The notes: generated by a model from the letters alone, not told the origin. Positions 44,711-54,202 are shown, counted from the first letter of the stretch. The stretch: DNA of 64,000 nt from Paenibacillus sp. V4I7 (GCF_030817275.1 NZ_JAUSZD010000002.1:8158501-8222500); one strand, 5' to 3'. Numbers and translations: made by a program.

Positions 44711-46753
44711 ATGGCTGTGGAACGTAAAAAAACAATGACAAAAGAAATCATGAATCAAGCTATCGTTGATTCATTTAAAAAATTAAATCCTTGGGTGATG
44801 ATCAAAAATCCGGTTATGTTTGTAGTTGAGATCGGTACGGTCATTACGCTCCTGCTTTCACTCGCACCAGATCTTTTTGGTACCACAGAAGTAGGGCGGG
44901 GTTATAACATCGCTGTGTTTTTGATCCTGCTTTTCACCTTGCTTTTCGCTAACTTCGCTGAAGCTTTGGCCGAAGGGCGGGGCAAGGCACAGGCGGATTC
45001 CCTACGGAAGACGAAATCCGATACGAAGGCTCGTCTGGTTCAAAAGGATGGCTCTTATAAGGAAGTGTCTTCAACTTCTCTCCATAAAGGAGATGTGGTC
45101 CGCATTGAAATCGGGGAGATTATCCCATCCGACGGCGAGATCATTGAAGGATTAGCTTCGATTGATGAGTCAGCTATTACAGGTGAATCGGCTCCTGTTA
45201 TTAAGGAAGCTGGAGGCGACTTCTCATCGGTTACAGGTGGTACACGGGTAGCTTCCGACTATATTGTTGTCAAAGTGACGACCGATCCGGGCGAATCGTT
45301 CTTGGATCGCATGATTGCACTGGTGGAAGGCGCCAAACGGCAGAAAACGCCGAATGAAATTGCCTTAACGACACTGCTTGCCGTATTGACACTTATTTTC
45401 TTAATTGTCATTATGACCATGGTTCCGATGGCGCAGTATTTGGATGTGAATTTGGAGATTTCCACATTGATTGCTCTGCTGGTCTGTCTCATTCCGACGA
45501 CAATCGGCGGACTCTTGTCAGCTATCGGTATCGCCGGTATGGACCGCGTGACCCAGTTTAACGTGCTTGCCATGTCAGGCAAGGCGGTAGAGGCAGCTGG
45601 AGACATCGATACAATGATTCTTGATAAAACGGGGACGATCACCTTCGGGAATCGGATGGCTTCGGAGTTTGTACCTGTGAGTGGCGTACTTGCTAAAGAC
45701 ATCATCCTTACTGCCCTGCAAGCATCTGTGAAAGACGAAACACCAGAAGGACGCTCCATTGTGGAGCTTGCGTATAAGCTTGGGGAGACTTGGCAAGCAG
45801 ATAGCTATCAAGGTGCAGAAGTGGTAGAGTTTACCGCTGAAACACGGATGTCGGGACTTAATTTAGCTGATGGTAAACAAGTCCGTAAGGGCGCCGTTGA
45901 CGCGATTAAGAAATATGTAGCAGCTATGGGCGGAAAAATTCCTAGTGATTTAGAAGCAATTACGAACCGAATCGCCAAAGCCGGGGGCACTCCGCTGGCA
46001 GTCGCGGTTAACGAGCGGATTTATGGCGTTATTTACCTTAAGGACACGGTAAAACCGGGCTTGAAGGAACGATTTGCAGAGCTACGCGCAATGGGCATCA
46101 AAACAGTAATGTGTACAGGGGATAATCCCCTTACAGCTGCGACGATTGCGCTTGAAGCCGGAGTAGATGAATTTATTGCTGAGGCGAAGCCGGAAGATAA
46201 AATTGCCGCGATTAAAAAAGAGCAGCAAGAAGGCAAGCTGGTAGCGATGACAGGGGACGGAACGAATGACGCTCCTGCGCTTGCTCAGGCCGATGTAGGT
46301 CTTGCGATGAATTCAGGCACAATGGCTGCGAAAGAAGCTGCTAACATGATCGATCTTGATTCGGATCCGACGAAGCTGCTTTCGGTGATTTCCATTGGTA
46401 AACAACTGCTGATCACTCGTGGAGCCTTAACGACGTTCTCTATTGCCAACGATATTGCTAAATATTTTGCGATCATTCCAGCGATGTTTATTCTCGCCAT
46501 GCCACAGCTGCAGGGGTTGAATATCATGAATCTGGCTTCGCCGGAATCGGCTATTTTATCGGCATTAATATTCAATGCCATCATCATTCCCCTGCTGATT
46601 CCAATTGCGATGAAGGGTGTTAAGTATCGGGCGATGTCGGCAGATAAATTGTTGTCACGTAATATTTTGCTGTACGGTATCGGCGGTGTGATAGTCCCTT
46701 TCATTGGTATTAAAATCATTGATATGGTGCTTCATGGATTAAACATCGTTTAA
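44711..46753 (+). CDS. kdpB: Potassium-transporting ATPase subunit B (P-type ATPase)
   Basis: 680 residues. Catalytic P-type ATPase. The actuator motif is in ESAITGESAPVIKEAGGDF, the phosphorylated Asp in MILDKTGTITFGNR, the nucleotide domain in GMDRVTQFNVLAMSGKAVEA-type context, and the hinge motif in AMTGDGTNDAPALAQADVG. Couples ATP use to K+ movement through KdpA. ATG 44711 follows TAGGAGGACAAC. Confidence 0.96.
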   Translation: MAVERKKTMTKEIMNQAIVDSFKKLNPWVMIKNPVMFVVEIGTVITLLLSLAPDLFGTTEVGRGYNIAVFLILLFTLLFANFAEALAEGRGKAQADSLRKTKSDTKARLVQKDGSYKEVSSTSLHKGDVVRIEIGEIIPSDGEIIEGLASIDESAITGESAPVIKEAGGDFSSVTGGTRVASDYIVVKVTTDPGESFLDRMIALVEGAKRQKTPNEIALTTLLAVLTLIFLIVIMTMVPMAQYLDVNLEISTLIALLVCLIPTTIGGLLSAIGIAGMDRVTQFNVLAMSGKAVEAAGDIDTMILDKTGTITFGNRMASEFVPVSGVLAKDIILTALQASVKDETPEGRSIVELAYKLGETWQADSYQGAEVVEFTAETRMSGLNLADGKQVRKGAVDAIKKYVAAMGGKIPSDLEAITNRIAKAGGTPLAVAVNERIYGVIYLKDTVKPGLKERFAELRAMGIKTVMCTGDNPLTAATIALEAGVDEFIAEAKPEDKIAAIKKEQQEGKLVAMTGDGTNDAPALAQADVGLAMNSGTMAAKEAANMIDLDSDPTKLLSVISIGKQLLITRGALTTFSIANDIAKYFAIIPAMFILAMPQLQGLNIMNLASPESAILSALIFNAIIIPLLIPIAMKGVKYRAMSADKLLSRNILLYGIGGVIVPFIGIKIIDMVLHGLNIV

Positions 46754-46781
46754 AGAGAAAGAGAAACGAGGAGATAGCGTT

Positions 46782-47345
46782 ATGAAATCGGTTTTGATAG
46801 CTGTTCGTGTGTCTTTATTGTTCATGATCGTCTGTGGGCTCATCTATCCACTCGCAACGACAGGTGTGGCGCAGGTCCTATTCCCTAAACAAGCGAATGG
46901 AAGTCTTATTGAATCGAATGGTGTCGTGATTGGATCGGAATTGCTAGCTCAAAGTTTCGAGTTACCGAGGCTCTTCCATCCAAGAGCATCGGCAGCCCAA
47001 TATGATCCGACCGCTTCATCTGGCTCCAATATGGCGGTAGCTTCAAGCGATTATGCTGCAGCCATGGCAGAGAAGATCGACGCCTTGAAAAAGGAAAATC
47101 CCAATTTAACGGATATCCCGGCGGATTTAGTAACCGTATCAGGCTCCGGTTTCGATCCGGATTTATCACCGGAAGGAGCCAAAGCTCAAGTGCCGAGAAT
47201 CAGCAAGGAAACAGGGATCTCTGAGAAAAGTCTCAATGACCTCGTTGACCAGCTTACAAAAACGCGCCAACTCGGAATTTTCGGTGAGCCTAGGGTCAAT
47301 GTGATCGAATTAAATATGGAACTGCTAAAGCAAGTGAAGGGATAA
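46782..47345 (+). CDS. kdpC: Potassium-transporting ATPase subunit C
   Basis: 187 residues. One N-terminal membrane helix (LLFMIVCGLIYPLATTGVAQ) and an external domain with KQANGSLIE, GSELLAQSF, FHPRASAAQYDPTASSGSN and DPDLSPEGAKAQVPRI, all typical of KdpC. Stabilises nucleotide binding by KdpB. The gene for the sensor protein starts 9 bp after the stop. Confidence 0.95.
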   Translation: MKSVLIAVRVSLLFMIVCGLIYPLATTGVAQVLFPKQANGSLIESNGVVIGSELLAQSFELPRLFHPRASAAQYDPTASSGSNMAVASSDYAAAMAEKIDALKKENPNLTDIPADLVTVSGSGFDPDLSPEGAKAQVPRISKETGISEKSLNDLVDQLTKTRQLGIFGEPRVNVIELNMELLKQVKG

Positions 47346-47354
47346 TGATGCCAT

Positions 47355-49655
47355 TTGGAAGGCTTCAAAAGAAAAACACCGGAAGAAATCCTATTATCCA
47401 TCTCTAAACTGCACCGCGGCAGTTTTAAAATATATATCGGCGCAGTCAGCGGCTCTGGGAAAACCTATCACATGCTGCGTGAAGGGCAGAATCTTAAGCA
47501 GCAAGGGATTGATGTGGTCATTTGCGCCGTATCGACGCTCCAAAGACCGGAAACCGTGGAACAATTGGGGGATTTGGAAAGGGTCCCGAGCATTCATTGG
47601 ATCAAGGACGGTGTCGAGCAAAAAGATCTTAATTTGGATGCGTTACTCGAAAGAAACCCGGAGGTCGTCCTTGTAGACGGGTTAGCCCACTGTAATCGAG
47701 CAGATGCTTGCTTTCCATCTCGGTTAGATGATATTAAGTTTTTACTTTCAAATGACATTAGTGTTATTACCACGGTGAATGTATATGAGCTGGAAGAGGC
47801 GATGGAGGTTGCTCATAAACTAACAGGTGTTGAGGTGGGGCACTGTGTTCCTTCCGATACCTTAGAACTCGCTGATGAGGTTCGATTAATCGACGCGACG
47901 CCGGAAACGATATTAAATCGATTAGAAGAAGGGCATTTAAAGGGAAATAAAGATACATCGTTATTCAAACGCGGTAATTTGGGCGTGCTGCGTGAACTGG
48001 CTCTTCGACTTGTTGCTGAGGATGTTAACGATTCTCTGGAAGAACATCGCGAACAAATGGGGTTTCTGGGTCCATCAGGAGCGACAGAGCGCATACTCGT
48101 AACGACACAGTATCATTGGAACGGTTCTATCTATGTCCGCAGAGGACAACAGATTGCTAAGCGTTTGAATGGTGATCTTCATGTGGTTACGCTGCGTAAT
48201 TTCAATAAACCGCTCATCAAAGAAGCGGCCACTTTTCGCAGGTCCATTATGAAGCTTGTCCAAAAAGTAGGCGGCAAATTTGAAGAACTGCCTCTTCGGA
48301 ACCGTCGCAGCATCCCTCAGATATTGGTGGACTATGCGATCTCCCATAACGTTACACGTATTGTATTGGGTCATTCTCGGCAAACCAAATGGCAAACTTT
48401 CATACAAGGCTCCGTCATCAATGGTGTATTAAAAAGAACTAAAAATATCGATGTGTTCTTGATTGCTGATCGTGCTTCACACGAGGGTGAGCGCATTCTC
48501 CCTGCCCATATCCATTCGCTGAAGGAGCCCTACAAATATAAACGTTTGAGCAAACAAGAAGTAGAGGCGAAAATCGGAAAAATCAAACGCGGGAGATTTA
48601 AAGTCTATATTGGAGCAGCCCCTGGAGTTGGTAAAACGTATACGATGCTGCGGGAAGGTAACGATTTGCTCAAAAAGGGGATTGATGTGAAGATTGGATT
48701 ACTCGAAACCCATGGAAGAAAAGAGACCATTGCACAGATTGGCGAACTTGACATCATACCGCGGGCAGAAATTCAGTATCAAGGTGTAAAGCTGGAGGAG
48801 ATGGATACAGAAAGTATCATACGACTGGGACCTGAAGTGGTTTTGGTTGATGAATTAGCTCATTCGAATGTACCCCGCACTAAGAATAAAAAACGGTATG
48901 AAGATGTGCTAGAAATTCTAGAAGCGGGCATATCGGTCATAGCTACCGTTAATGTGCAGCACTTGGAAAGCTTAAATGATGCCGTGGAACAAATTACAGG
49001 TATTCGGGTTCGGGAAACGGTTCCAGATCATATTCTTCGCATGGCGGATGAAGTGCAGTTAATCGACGTTGCCCCTGGGGCCTTACAGCTTCGCATGAGA
49101 GAAGGTAAGATTTATGCGATGGTAAAGGTAGATCAAGCGTTGAACAATTTCTTTAAAACGGGAAATCTGATCGCTTTACGAGAACTCGCGCTTCGCGAAA
49201 TCGCTGATGATGTAGATGAACGTTTGGAATCTATGGAGCGTAAGAGCTCACTTCGTGGCCCATGGCGAAGAAGAGAAGTCATTTACGTGTGTGTCACGGA
49301 AATCTCACAAGCCGATCGCTTAATTCGTCGCGGTTTTCGGATTGCGTATCGACTTAAAGCAACTTGGCATGTAAGCTTTATTGCGATGGGAAGCGCAGAG
49401 GAGTGGAAGCAGAAGCTAGAGTCATTAGAGAGGCTGACCATTAGGTTCGGAGGCGAGTTTTCGTATCAAGAGGTGGCTAACCGTAACCAAATCCCGCAGG
49501 TGTTTGCTTCCAAAGCAAGTGAGGCGGGAGCGACTCAAATTATTGTGTGGAAAGACGCCATTGTCAAAAAGCTTCTGCCGCTTGCTAGTACAATGGATGT
49601 CCTGATTGTTGCCGACTATGATACGTGGCAAACTTGGGGAAATAAGGTAAAATGA
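47355..49655 (+). CDS. kdpD: KdpD sensor protein with two tandem KdpD N-terminal modules, no kinase
   Basis: 766 residues containing two copies of the KdpD sensor plus USP-like module (about residues 15-370 and 390-765) and no membrane helices or histidine-kinase domain. Copy 2 is canonical: GAAPGVGKTYTMLREG Walker A and EVVLVDELAHSNVPRTKNKK. Copy 1 keeps Walker A (GAVSGSGKTYHMLREG, residues 29-44) but Walker B reads EVVLVDGLAHCNRADAC, losing the conserved Glu and the Pro-Arg-Thr that follow. In other bacteria KdpD is one chain with this module fused to the kinase. Start TTG 47355 is the best available, with AAGGGA about 12 nt upstream. Confidence 0.88.
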   Translation: MEGFKRKTPEEILLSISKLHRGSFKIYIGAVSGSGKTYHMLREGQNLKQQGIDVVICAVSTLQRPETVEQLGDLERVPSIHWIKDGVEQKDLNLDALLERNPEVVLVDGLAHCNRADACFPSRLDDIKFLLSNDISVITTVNVYELEEAMEVAHKLTGVEVGHCVPSDTLELADEVRLIDATPETILNRLEEGHLKGNKDTSLFKRGNLGVLRELALRLVAEDVNDSLEEHREQMGFLGPSGATERILVTTQYHWNGSIYVRRGQQIAKRLNGDLHVVTLRNFNKPLIKEAATFRRSIMKLVQKVGGKFEELPLRNRRSIPQILVDYAISHNVTRIVLGHSRQTKWQTFIQGSVINGVLKRTKNIDVFLIADRASHEGERILPAHIHSLKEPYKYKRLSKQEVEAKIGKIKRGRFKVYIGAAPGVGKTYTMLREGNDLLKKGIDVKIGLLETHGRKETIAQIGELDIIPRAEIQYQGVKLEEMDTESIIRLGPEVVLVDELAHSNVPRTKNKKRYEDVLEILEAGISVIATVNVQHLESLNDAVEQITGIRVRETVPDHILRMADEVQLIDVAPGALQLRMREGKIYAMVKVDQALNNFFKTGNLIALRELALREIADDVDERLESMERKSSLRGPWRRREVIYVCVTEISQADRLIRRGFRIAYRLKATWHVSFIAMGSAEEWKQKLESLERLTIRFGGEFSYQEVANRNQIPQVFASKASEAGATQIIVWKDAIVKKLLPLASTMDVLIVADYDTWQTWGNKVK

Positions 49656-49659
49656 AAAC

Positions 49660-51222
49660 ATGGTGAAAAAAACAAATGATTTTATAAACTGGAAATCTTA
49701 CTTTATAATCGCAATTTATATTACAGTATCGACCATATTTCTAAGAGTTTTTGGTCTTTTTCTAGATTTAGTTAACATTGCGCTTCTCTATTTATTTCCT
49801 GTTCTTTTTAGTGCTGTGAGATGGGGAAGGGGACCTTCCTTTTTTGCAGCGGGAATGGGGGTTTTGGCGTTTGATTTCTTTTTTGTGCCTCCCGTTTTTA
49901 GTCTTACGGTTGCAGATTTGCGTTATTTAATCTCTTTTATCGTATTCTTATCTGTTGCAGCTCTTACAGCAAATTTGGCTTCTAAACTGCGTAGTCAAAT
50001 TCATCAAGCGCAGCAAAGAGAAGCAAGTACGGCTGCTCTGTACGCATTAAGTCATAAGATTACCGCCATTTCAGACTTAGATATACTACTGAATCAGATT
50101 GTTCAGCATGTTTCCGATACGCTAGATGCTAAGGCTGCTATCATTCTGCCAAATCAGTTGGGTGAACAGCAGTTGGAAGCCTACTCCAAGGATGGAGGAG
50201 ATTGGGCCCGTGATGAATCCCATCTGTCTATCGCAGCATGGGTGAATAATCATAATTCCATCGCGGGTCGAGGGACTCTTACTTTGGGGGAATCATCGGA
50301 TCTGCATGTCCCTTTAGCTACGGATCAGCAGGTACATGGCGTGTTTGCTGTTCATGTGGGTGATAGAAATATGTCAGATATGCCGGAACTTATTCGGATT
50401 ATCGAAGCGCTATCTGATCTTGTAGCCGTTGCGATATCTCGCGTTAAACTCGCGAATGATGCCAAGGTGGCGCAATTGACGGCAGAATCGGAGAAGCTGC
50501 GGACCGCGCTGCTGGACTCGCTTTCACATGAATTGCGAACACCTCTGGCAACCATCATCGGTTCAGTAACCGGACTTCTAGAAGGGGAAGACGTCTTCGG
50601 TCCTGAAGATCGACGAGAGTTATTATTAACGACTCGTGAGGGAGCTACCCGGATGAACAGGTTAGTAGGCAATTTACTGGGTATGGTTCGGATTGAGAGC
50701 GGCATGCTGCGTTTAAATAAACAGTGGTGCGGGGTAGAGGATATTGTAGGCGTTGCGCTTACGCAATTGAACGACGCTTTGCTTCACAGAAAAGTTAACA
50801 TACGTCTTGCACCAGATCTTCCGTCGGTACCTCTTGACGAAGTTCTTATTGAACAGGTGTTGATTAATGTGATTAGTAATGCCATTAAGTATTCGCCTGA
50901 TGGAAGCAAGATTGTGATTGAAGCAGATCACAACCAAGACATGCTTGATTTGACCATCAAAGATGAGGGTGAGGGCATTGCTTCAGCTGATATGGAGCGG
51001 GTGTTTGAGAAATTTTATAGAGGCCATTTAACCAAACATATGCCAGGAACAGGGCTAGGGCTTGCGATCTGTAAAAGTATTGTGGAAGCACATGGCGGCC
51101 ATATTGCAGCGATGATGAATGGGAATCGAGGAACGGCTATTCGGATAAGCTTGCCTTTACAATTCGCTGAGAAAGACGGGGATGGGAATGACAACCACAG
51201 GGGCGAAGATCTTAATCATTGA
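49660..51222 (+). CDS. KdpD C-terminal half: membrane histidine kinase
   Basis: 520 residues. Four membrane helices of the KdpD type (YFIIAIYITVSTIFLRVFGL, FFAAGMGVLAFDFFFVPPVF) are followed by a GAF-like region (about 145-270), the HisKA box SLSHELRTPLATIIGSV with its phospho-accepting His, and the ATPase boxes NVISNAIKYSPDG, DEGEGI and GTGLGLAICKSIVEAHGG. Corresponds to the C-terminal part of KdpD, here a separate gene 4 bp after the sensor gene; the two products probably work as one split sensor kinase acting on KdpE. Confidence 0.92.
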   Translation: MVKKTNDFINWKSYFIIAIYITVSTIFLRVFGLFLDLVNIALLYLFPVLFSAVRWGRGPSFFAAGMGVLAFDFFFVPPVFSLTVADLRYLISFIVFLSVAALTANLASKLRSQIHQAQQREASTAALYALSHKITAISDLDILLNQIVQHVSDTLDAKAAIILPNQLGEQQLEAYSKDGGDWARDESHLSIAAWVNNHNSIAGRGTLTLGESSDLHVPLATDQQVHGVFAVHVGDRNMSDMPELIRIIEALSDLVAVAISRVKLANDAKVAQLTAESEKLRTALLDSLSHELRTPLATIIGSVTGLLEGEDVFGPEDRRELLLTTREGATRMNRLVGNLLGMVRIESGMLRLNKQWCGVEDIVGVALTQLNDALLHRKVNIRLAPDLPSVPLDEVLIEQVLINVISNAIKYSPDGSKIVIEADHNQDMLDLTIKDEGEGIASADMERVFEKFYRGHLTKHMPGTGLGLAICKSIVEAHGGHIAAMMNGNRGTAIRISLPLQFAEKDGDGNDNHRGEDLNH

Positions 51223-51886
51223 TGATGAACCACAAATACGGAAATTATTGCGCGTGACTCTAACCGCACACGGCTTTGAAGCAGCTGAAGCTTCCACCGG
51301 TCAAGAAGGCTTGCTGCAGGCCACAATGGTACGTCCAGATCTTATTGTCTTAGATCTAGGATTGCCTGATATGACAGGCATGGAAGTGCTGGCGCATATC
51401 CGTGAGTGGTCGCAGGTGCCCATCATTATTCTTACGGCTCAAGACCAGGAACAAGATAAAGTTGCTGCTTTGGATCGCGGCGCTGACGATTATGTAACGA
51501 AGCCGTTTGGCATGGGCGAATTTATGGCCCGTATGCGAGTTGCCTTACGGCATATCGCCAAGACGCAAGATGAACCCGTGTTGAAACTGGGTCATTTAGT
51601 TATTGATATATCGCAACGTAGTGTAGAGCTAAATGAGGAGAAACTCAAACTAACACCGACCGAATACGATTTGTTGAAAGTACTTGCTTTAAATGCCGGA
51701 CGAGTGATGACACATAAACAATTGCTTAAACAAGTTTGGGGCGGTCAGCAGTATGAATCTGACAGCCAATATCTCAGAGTATACGTTGGTCATTTGAGGA
51801 AAAAGATTGAAGTGGACCCGACAAGACCGAAGTATATCCTTACGGAGCCTGGGATCGGATACCGCTTTGCTTGGCAGGAGGGTTGA
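51182..51886 (+). CDS. kdpE: KdpE-type response regulator
   Basis: 234 residues. Receiver domain with ILIIDDEPQIRKLL, phospho-accepting Asp in DLIVLDLGLPDMTGMEV, Thr in IIILTAQD and Lys in YVTKPFGMGEF; OmpR/PhoB-type winged-helix with LKLTPTEYDLLKVLALNAGR and YIGHLRKKIE-like recognition region (YVGHLRKKIEVDP). Activates kdp transcription when phosphorylated. Overlaps the kinase gene by 41 bp. ATG 51188 is an equally possible start. A terminator follows. Confidence 0.93.
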   Translation: MGMTTTGAKILIIDDEPQIRKLLRVTLTAHGFEAAEASTGQEGLLQATMVRPDLIVLDLGLPDMTGMEVLAHIREWSQVPIIILTAQDQEQDKVAALDRGADDYVTKPFGMGEFMARMRVALRHIAKTQDEPVLKLGHLVIDISQRSVELNEEKLKLTPTEYDLLKVLALNAGRVMTHKQLLKQVWGGQQYESDSQYLRVYVGHLRKKIEVDPTRPKYILTEPGIGYRFAWQEG

Positions 51887-51894
51887 AAAGAAAG

Positions 51895-51932
51895 AAGGCT
51901 GTTATTCTCTTGATGAGAATGACAGCCTTTTT
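51895..51932 (+). terminator. Rho-independent terminator of the kdp operon
   Basis: AAGGCTGTtATTCTC/GAGAATgACAGCCTT stem of about 15 bp with a 4-5-nt loop and five T. Confidence 0.92.
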
Positions 51933-51959
51933 CACAGATAAAAATTTAAATTATTTGGG

Positions 51960-52194
51960 GTTAGGGGTAAGCAATTTATCCTTTTTATAGGCTATAAAGC
52001 TACTTTAGACTGAAAGTGTTGTATTTTTTGCAACATTCGGTTGGATTACGCGGATTAGCTTGCTTAAAGTTGTACAACGTACAACTTTACATGGATAAGT
52101 GTGCGAATGTTTCAGCATTACGTCACTTGGGCGTAGATTGCTTTGCTGCAACCTTTTTAAACTCTCAACCCAGGACGGCGCAAGCCGTTTTTTT
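51960..52194 (+). ncRNA. Possible short plus-strand transcript ending in its own terminator
   Basis: The gap between kdpE and the convergent collagen-like gene holds a perfect 10-bp inverted repeat AAAGTTGTAC/GTACAACTTT with a 3-nt loop at 52066-52088, and a plus-strand terminator ACGGC/GCCGT plus seven T at 52174-52194. Because the kdp terminator lies upstream, the second terminator implies a separate transcript or a readthrough backup. A 67-codon frame at 52016 has no ribosome site. No known RNA family recognised; boundaries are guesses. Confidence 0.3.
52174..52194 (+). terminator. Rho-independent terminator in the kdpE downstream gap
   Basis: ACGGC/GCCGT stem with a GCAA loop, followed by seven T. 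Confidence 0.75.
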
Positions 52195-52208
52195 ATTATC
52201 CCATTATT

Positions 52209-52913
52209 CTAACAAGTAAATGAGTCAATGAAGCGCAAATCGATACCGAAATACATCCAAGAGAACCCAGTCCAACGGAAGCCTGCGATCGAATTGCGTC
52301 CTACAAAAATAGGGTAATACCAGAACTGTTGACCGTTGCTGAGCCAGACATAGGTGAAATTAAACAAGCAGCGGGAAATACCACCCGGATCTACGGCATA
52401 AGCAGAGGCACCTGCCGCTTTAAACGGCTTTTGCGGTGTATAAGCTGGCGGTGCGGATGTGGGAGGTTGCTGTCCGCCTCCTTGCGGTGGGAAGCCAGGC
52501 TGCCCAGGGAAGCCAGGCTGCCCAGGGAAGCCGGGTTGCCCAGGGAAGCCAGGTTGCCCAGGGAAGCCGGGTTGCCCAGGAAAGCCAGGCTGCCCGGGAA
52601 AGCCGGGTTGCCCAGGGAAGCCGGGTTGCCCAGGAAAGCCGGGTTGCCCAGGAAAGCCAGGTTGCCCCGGACTTCCGGGTTGCCCAGGGAAACCCGGAAG
52701 TCCGAACAAGCCGCCTAAGCCCCGCGGATCGTAAGCGGGCACCCAAGCATAAGCTTGCGGTACAGCATAGCTGTACGGATAAGGAACGGTTTGAGGATAT
52801 GAAGTAGGATAAGGATAGGACTGTTCTGTAGTTTCAGGCTGTAATAATTCAGTTTCCAATTCACGAAGCTCTTGTTTGTTGTTGTTGTTGTTGTTGTTGT
52901 TGTCTGAAGCCAT
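52209..52913 (-). CDS. Collagen-like Gly-X-Y repeat protein, likely spore or cell surface
   Basis: 234 residues in four parts: an Asn-run N-terminus after MASD, a Tyr/Pro-rich segment (SYPYPTSYPQTVPYPYSYAV), about eleven GQPGFP units (residues about 70-145) and a C-terminal hydrophobic/aromatic domain (CLFNFTYVWLSNGQQFWYYP, VGRNSIAGFRWTGFSWMYFG) with a Cys at each end. The repeats form collagen-like triple helix in other bacterial proteins, where such proteins often sit on exosporium or cell surface. No signal peptide is seen, which suits delivery from the mother cell. The perfect DNA repeats (18-bp units and an AAC run coding Asn) are prone to length change. Start follows AAGGAGGAAAT. Confidence 0.8.
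   Translation of the reverse strand: MASDNNNNNNNNKQELRELETELLQPETTEQSYPYPTSYPQTVPYPYSYAVPQAYAWVPAYDPRGLGGLFGLPGFPGQPGSPGQPGFPGQPGFPGQPGFPGQPGFPGQPGFPGQPGFPGQPGFPGQPGFPGQPGFPGQPGFPPQGGGQQPPTSAPPAYTPQKPFKAAGASAYAVDPGGISRCLFNFTYVWLSNGQQFWYYPIFVGRNSIAGFRWTGFSWMYFGIDLRFIDSFTC
52482..52690. repeat. 18-bp tandem repeats inside the collagen-like gene
   Basis: About eleven near-identical units (plus-strand pattern AAGCCAGGTTGCCCAGGG) code GQPGFP on the minus strand. Minor third-position differences separate units, so slippage or recombination can change copy number without losing frame. Confidence 0.9.
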
Positions 52914-53176
52914 TGCGTAATTTCCTCCTTAGGTAGAAGCGGATTAGTCGATACTTACTCTATGCAGCAGGGTAGACGGATGTCACGATGTGGATTAACT
53001 TCAATTGAAGGCAATAAGCAGACCATTAGTCCTACTTTTGACGGTTTTGAGGAATGACATAGGTTATTTAACCTACATTTTCAAGAAAAATACGGGATTC
53101 TGACCCATGGATTGTAGTAATTTTGTCGTATATAATTGAAATTGGTTATATTTTGAAATAATTGGAGCGAGCTTTA

Positions 53177-54202
53177 TTGAGAGAACTATTGGGTAAGATG
53201 TTGAAATACGATGTGACAACAAGCCATGGACTTGTGTTAGTACCAAGTCAATCGGTTCTCAATCAAGAGCATTTGGATTTGTTTCGGCAGCATCGCATTG
53301 ACTTTATGGGTATCATTACGACAACCATGCATGAGCGTAAGCTTGATTCGGTATCCCCACCAGATTCTTCAGAGCTTCTTGTCCAAAAAGCTTCTCAATA
53401 TGCCAAGGACTTATTCGAGCGTATTCAATCGCGGAAGAAGATTCCGCTGCTGGAAATCAAGAATGATTTGATTCCTATCGTTCAGCAGGCTGCTGAGAAC
53501 CCCGATTTATTTCAATTGTTTCAAGCTGTCAAAGCGAAAGATGAGTATACCCATCAGCACAATATTGGTGTAGGCATACTTTCAACGCTAATTGGTAAAT
53601 GGTTAAATTTGGCCGACAGTGAAGTGGCGTTATTATCGCTGGCCGCTACGATGCATGATGTTGGTAAGATCAAGATTTCACAAGAGATTCTATCGAAGCC
53701 GGGGAAATTAACGACAGAAGAGTACGACGAAATAAAGCGACATACAATTCTAGGCTATAATATGCTTAAGGAAACGGTTGGGATTAACTACCGAGTAGCT
53801 CTAGTTGCCTTGCAGCATCATGAGAGGGCAGATGGCACTGGATACCCATTGCAATTAAAGGATAGCCAGTTGGATCGAATGAGCCGAATTGTTGCCGTTG
53901 CCGATGTCTTTCACACGATGTCATCGAAGAGGCCTTATCACGAAATGATGCCCTTTTATGAGGTTGTACGTCGGATGAGGAAGGGCTTTTTTGGAGAATT
54001 GGACCCCCACATTGTGTCTGTATTTCTTACCAATATTATACAGAATTTGATTGGCAGGACAGTAAAGCTAACCGATGGACGCTGGGGAGAGGTCGTTTAT
54101 ATTAATCCTACGGATGATACGAACCCGCTTGTTAAGATTGAACAGACATTTCTAGATCTAAGTCGGGAAAGAAATATCCATATAAGTGAAGTTGTTATAT
54201 GA
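53177..54202 (+). CDS. HD-GYP domain phosphodiesterase
   Basis: 341 residues. The HD-GYP domain fills the second half: MHDVGKIKISQEILSKPGKL (HD pair), HTILGYNML, and LQHHERADGTGYP (HHExxDGxGYP). These residues bind metal and hydrolyse cyclic di-nucleotides such as c-di-GMP. The first 110 residues are a less conserved helical region; the last 60 residues (IGRTVKLTDGRWGEVVYINP) form a small beta domain. No membrane segment. TTG 53177 with TTGGAGCGAG upstream is preferred to TTG 53162. It stands alone before the LuxR-type gene, with 48 bp between them. Confidence 0.88.
   Translation: MRELLGKMLKYDVTTSHGLVLVPSQSVLNQEHLDLFRQHRIDFMGIITTTMHERKLDSVSPPDSSELLVQKASQYAKDLFERIQSRKKIPLLEIKNDLIPIVQQAAENPDLFQLFQAVKAKDEYTHQHNIGVGILSTLIGKWLNLADSEVALLSLAATMHDVGKIKISQEILSKPGKLTTEEYDEIKRHTILGYNMLKETVGINYRVALVALQHHERADGTGYPLQLKDSQLDRMSRIVAVADVFHTMSSKRPYHEMMPFYEVVRRMRKGFFGELDPHIVSVFLTNIIQNLIGRTVKLTDGRWGEVVYINPTDDTNPLVKIEQTFLDLSRERNIHISEVVI

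Noticed and set aside
52016..52219. A 67-codon frame downstream of kdpE
   Set aside because: No ribosome site, no protein-like pattern, and the frame runs through the terminator hairpin.
52420..52807. Gly-, Arg- or Trp-rich open frames on both strands across the collagen-like gene
   Set aside because: They are products of reading the 18-bp repeat in other frames; only the minus-strand frame from 52913 has a ribosome site and unique flanking domains.
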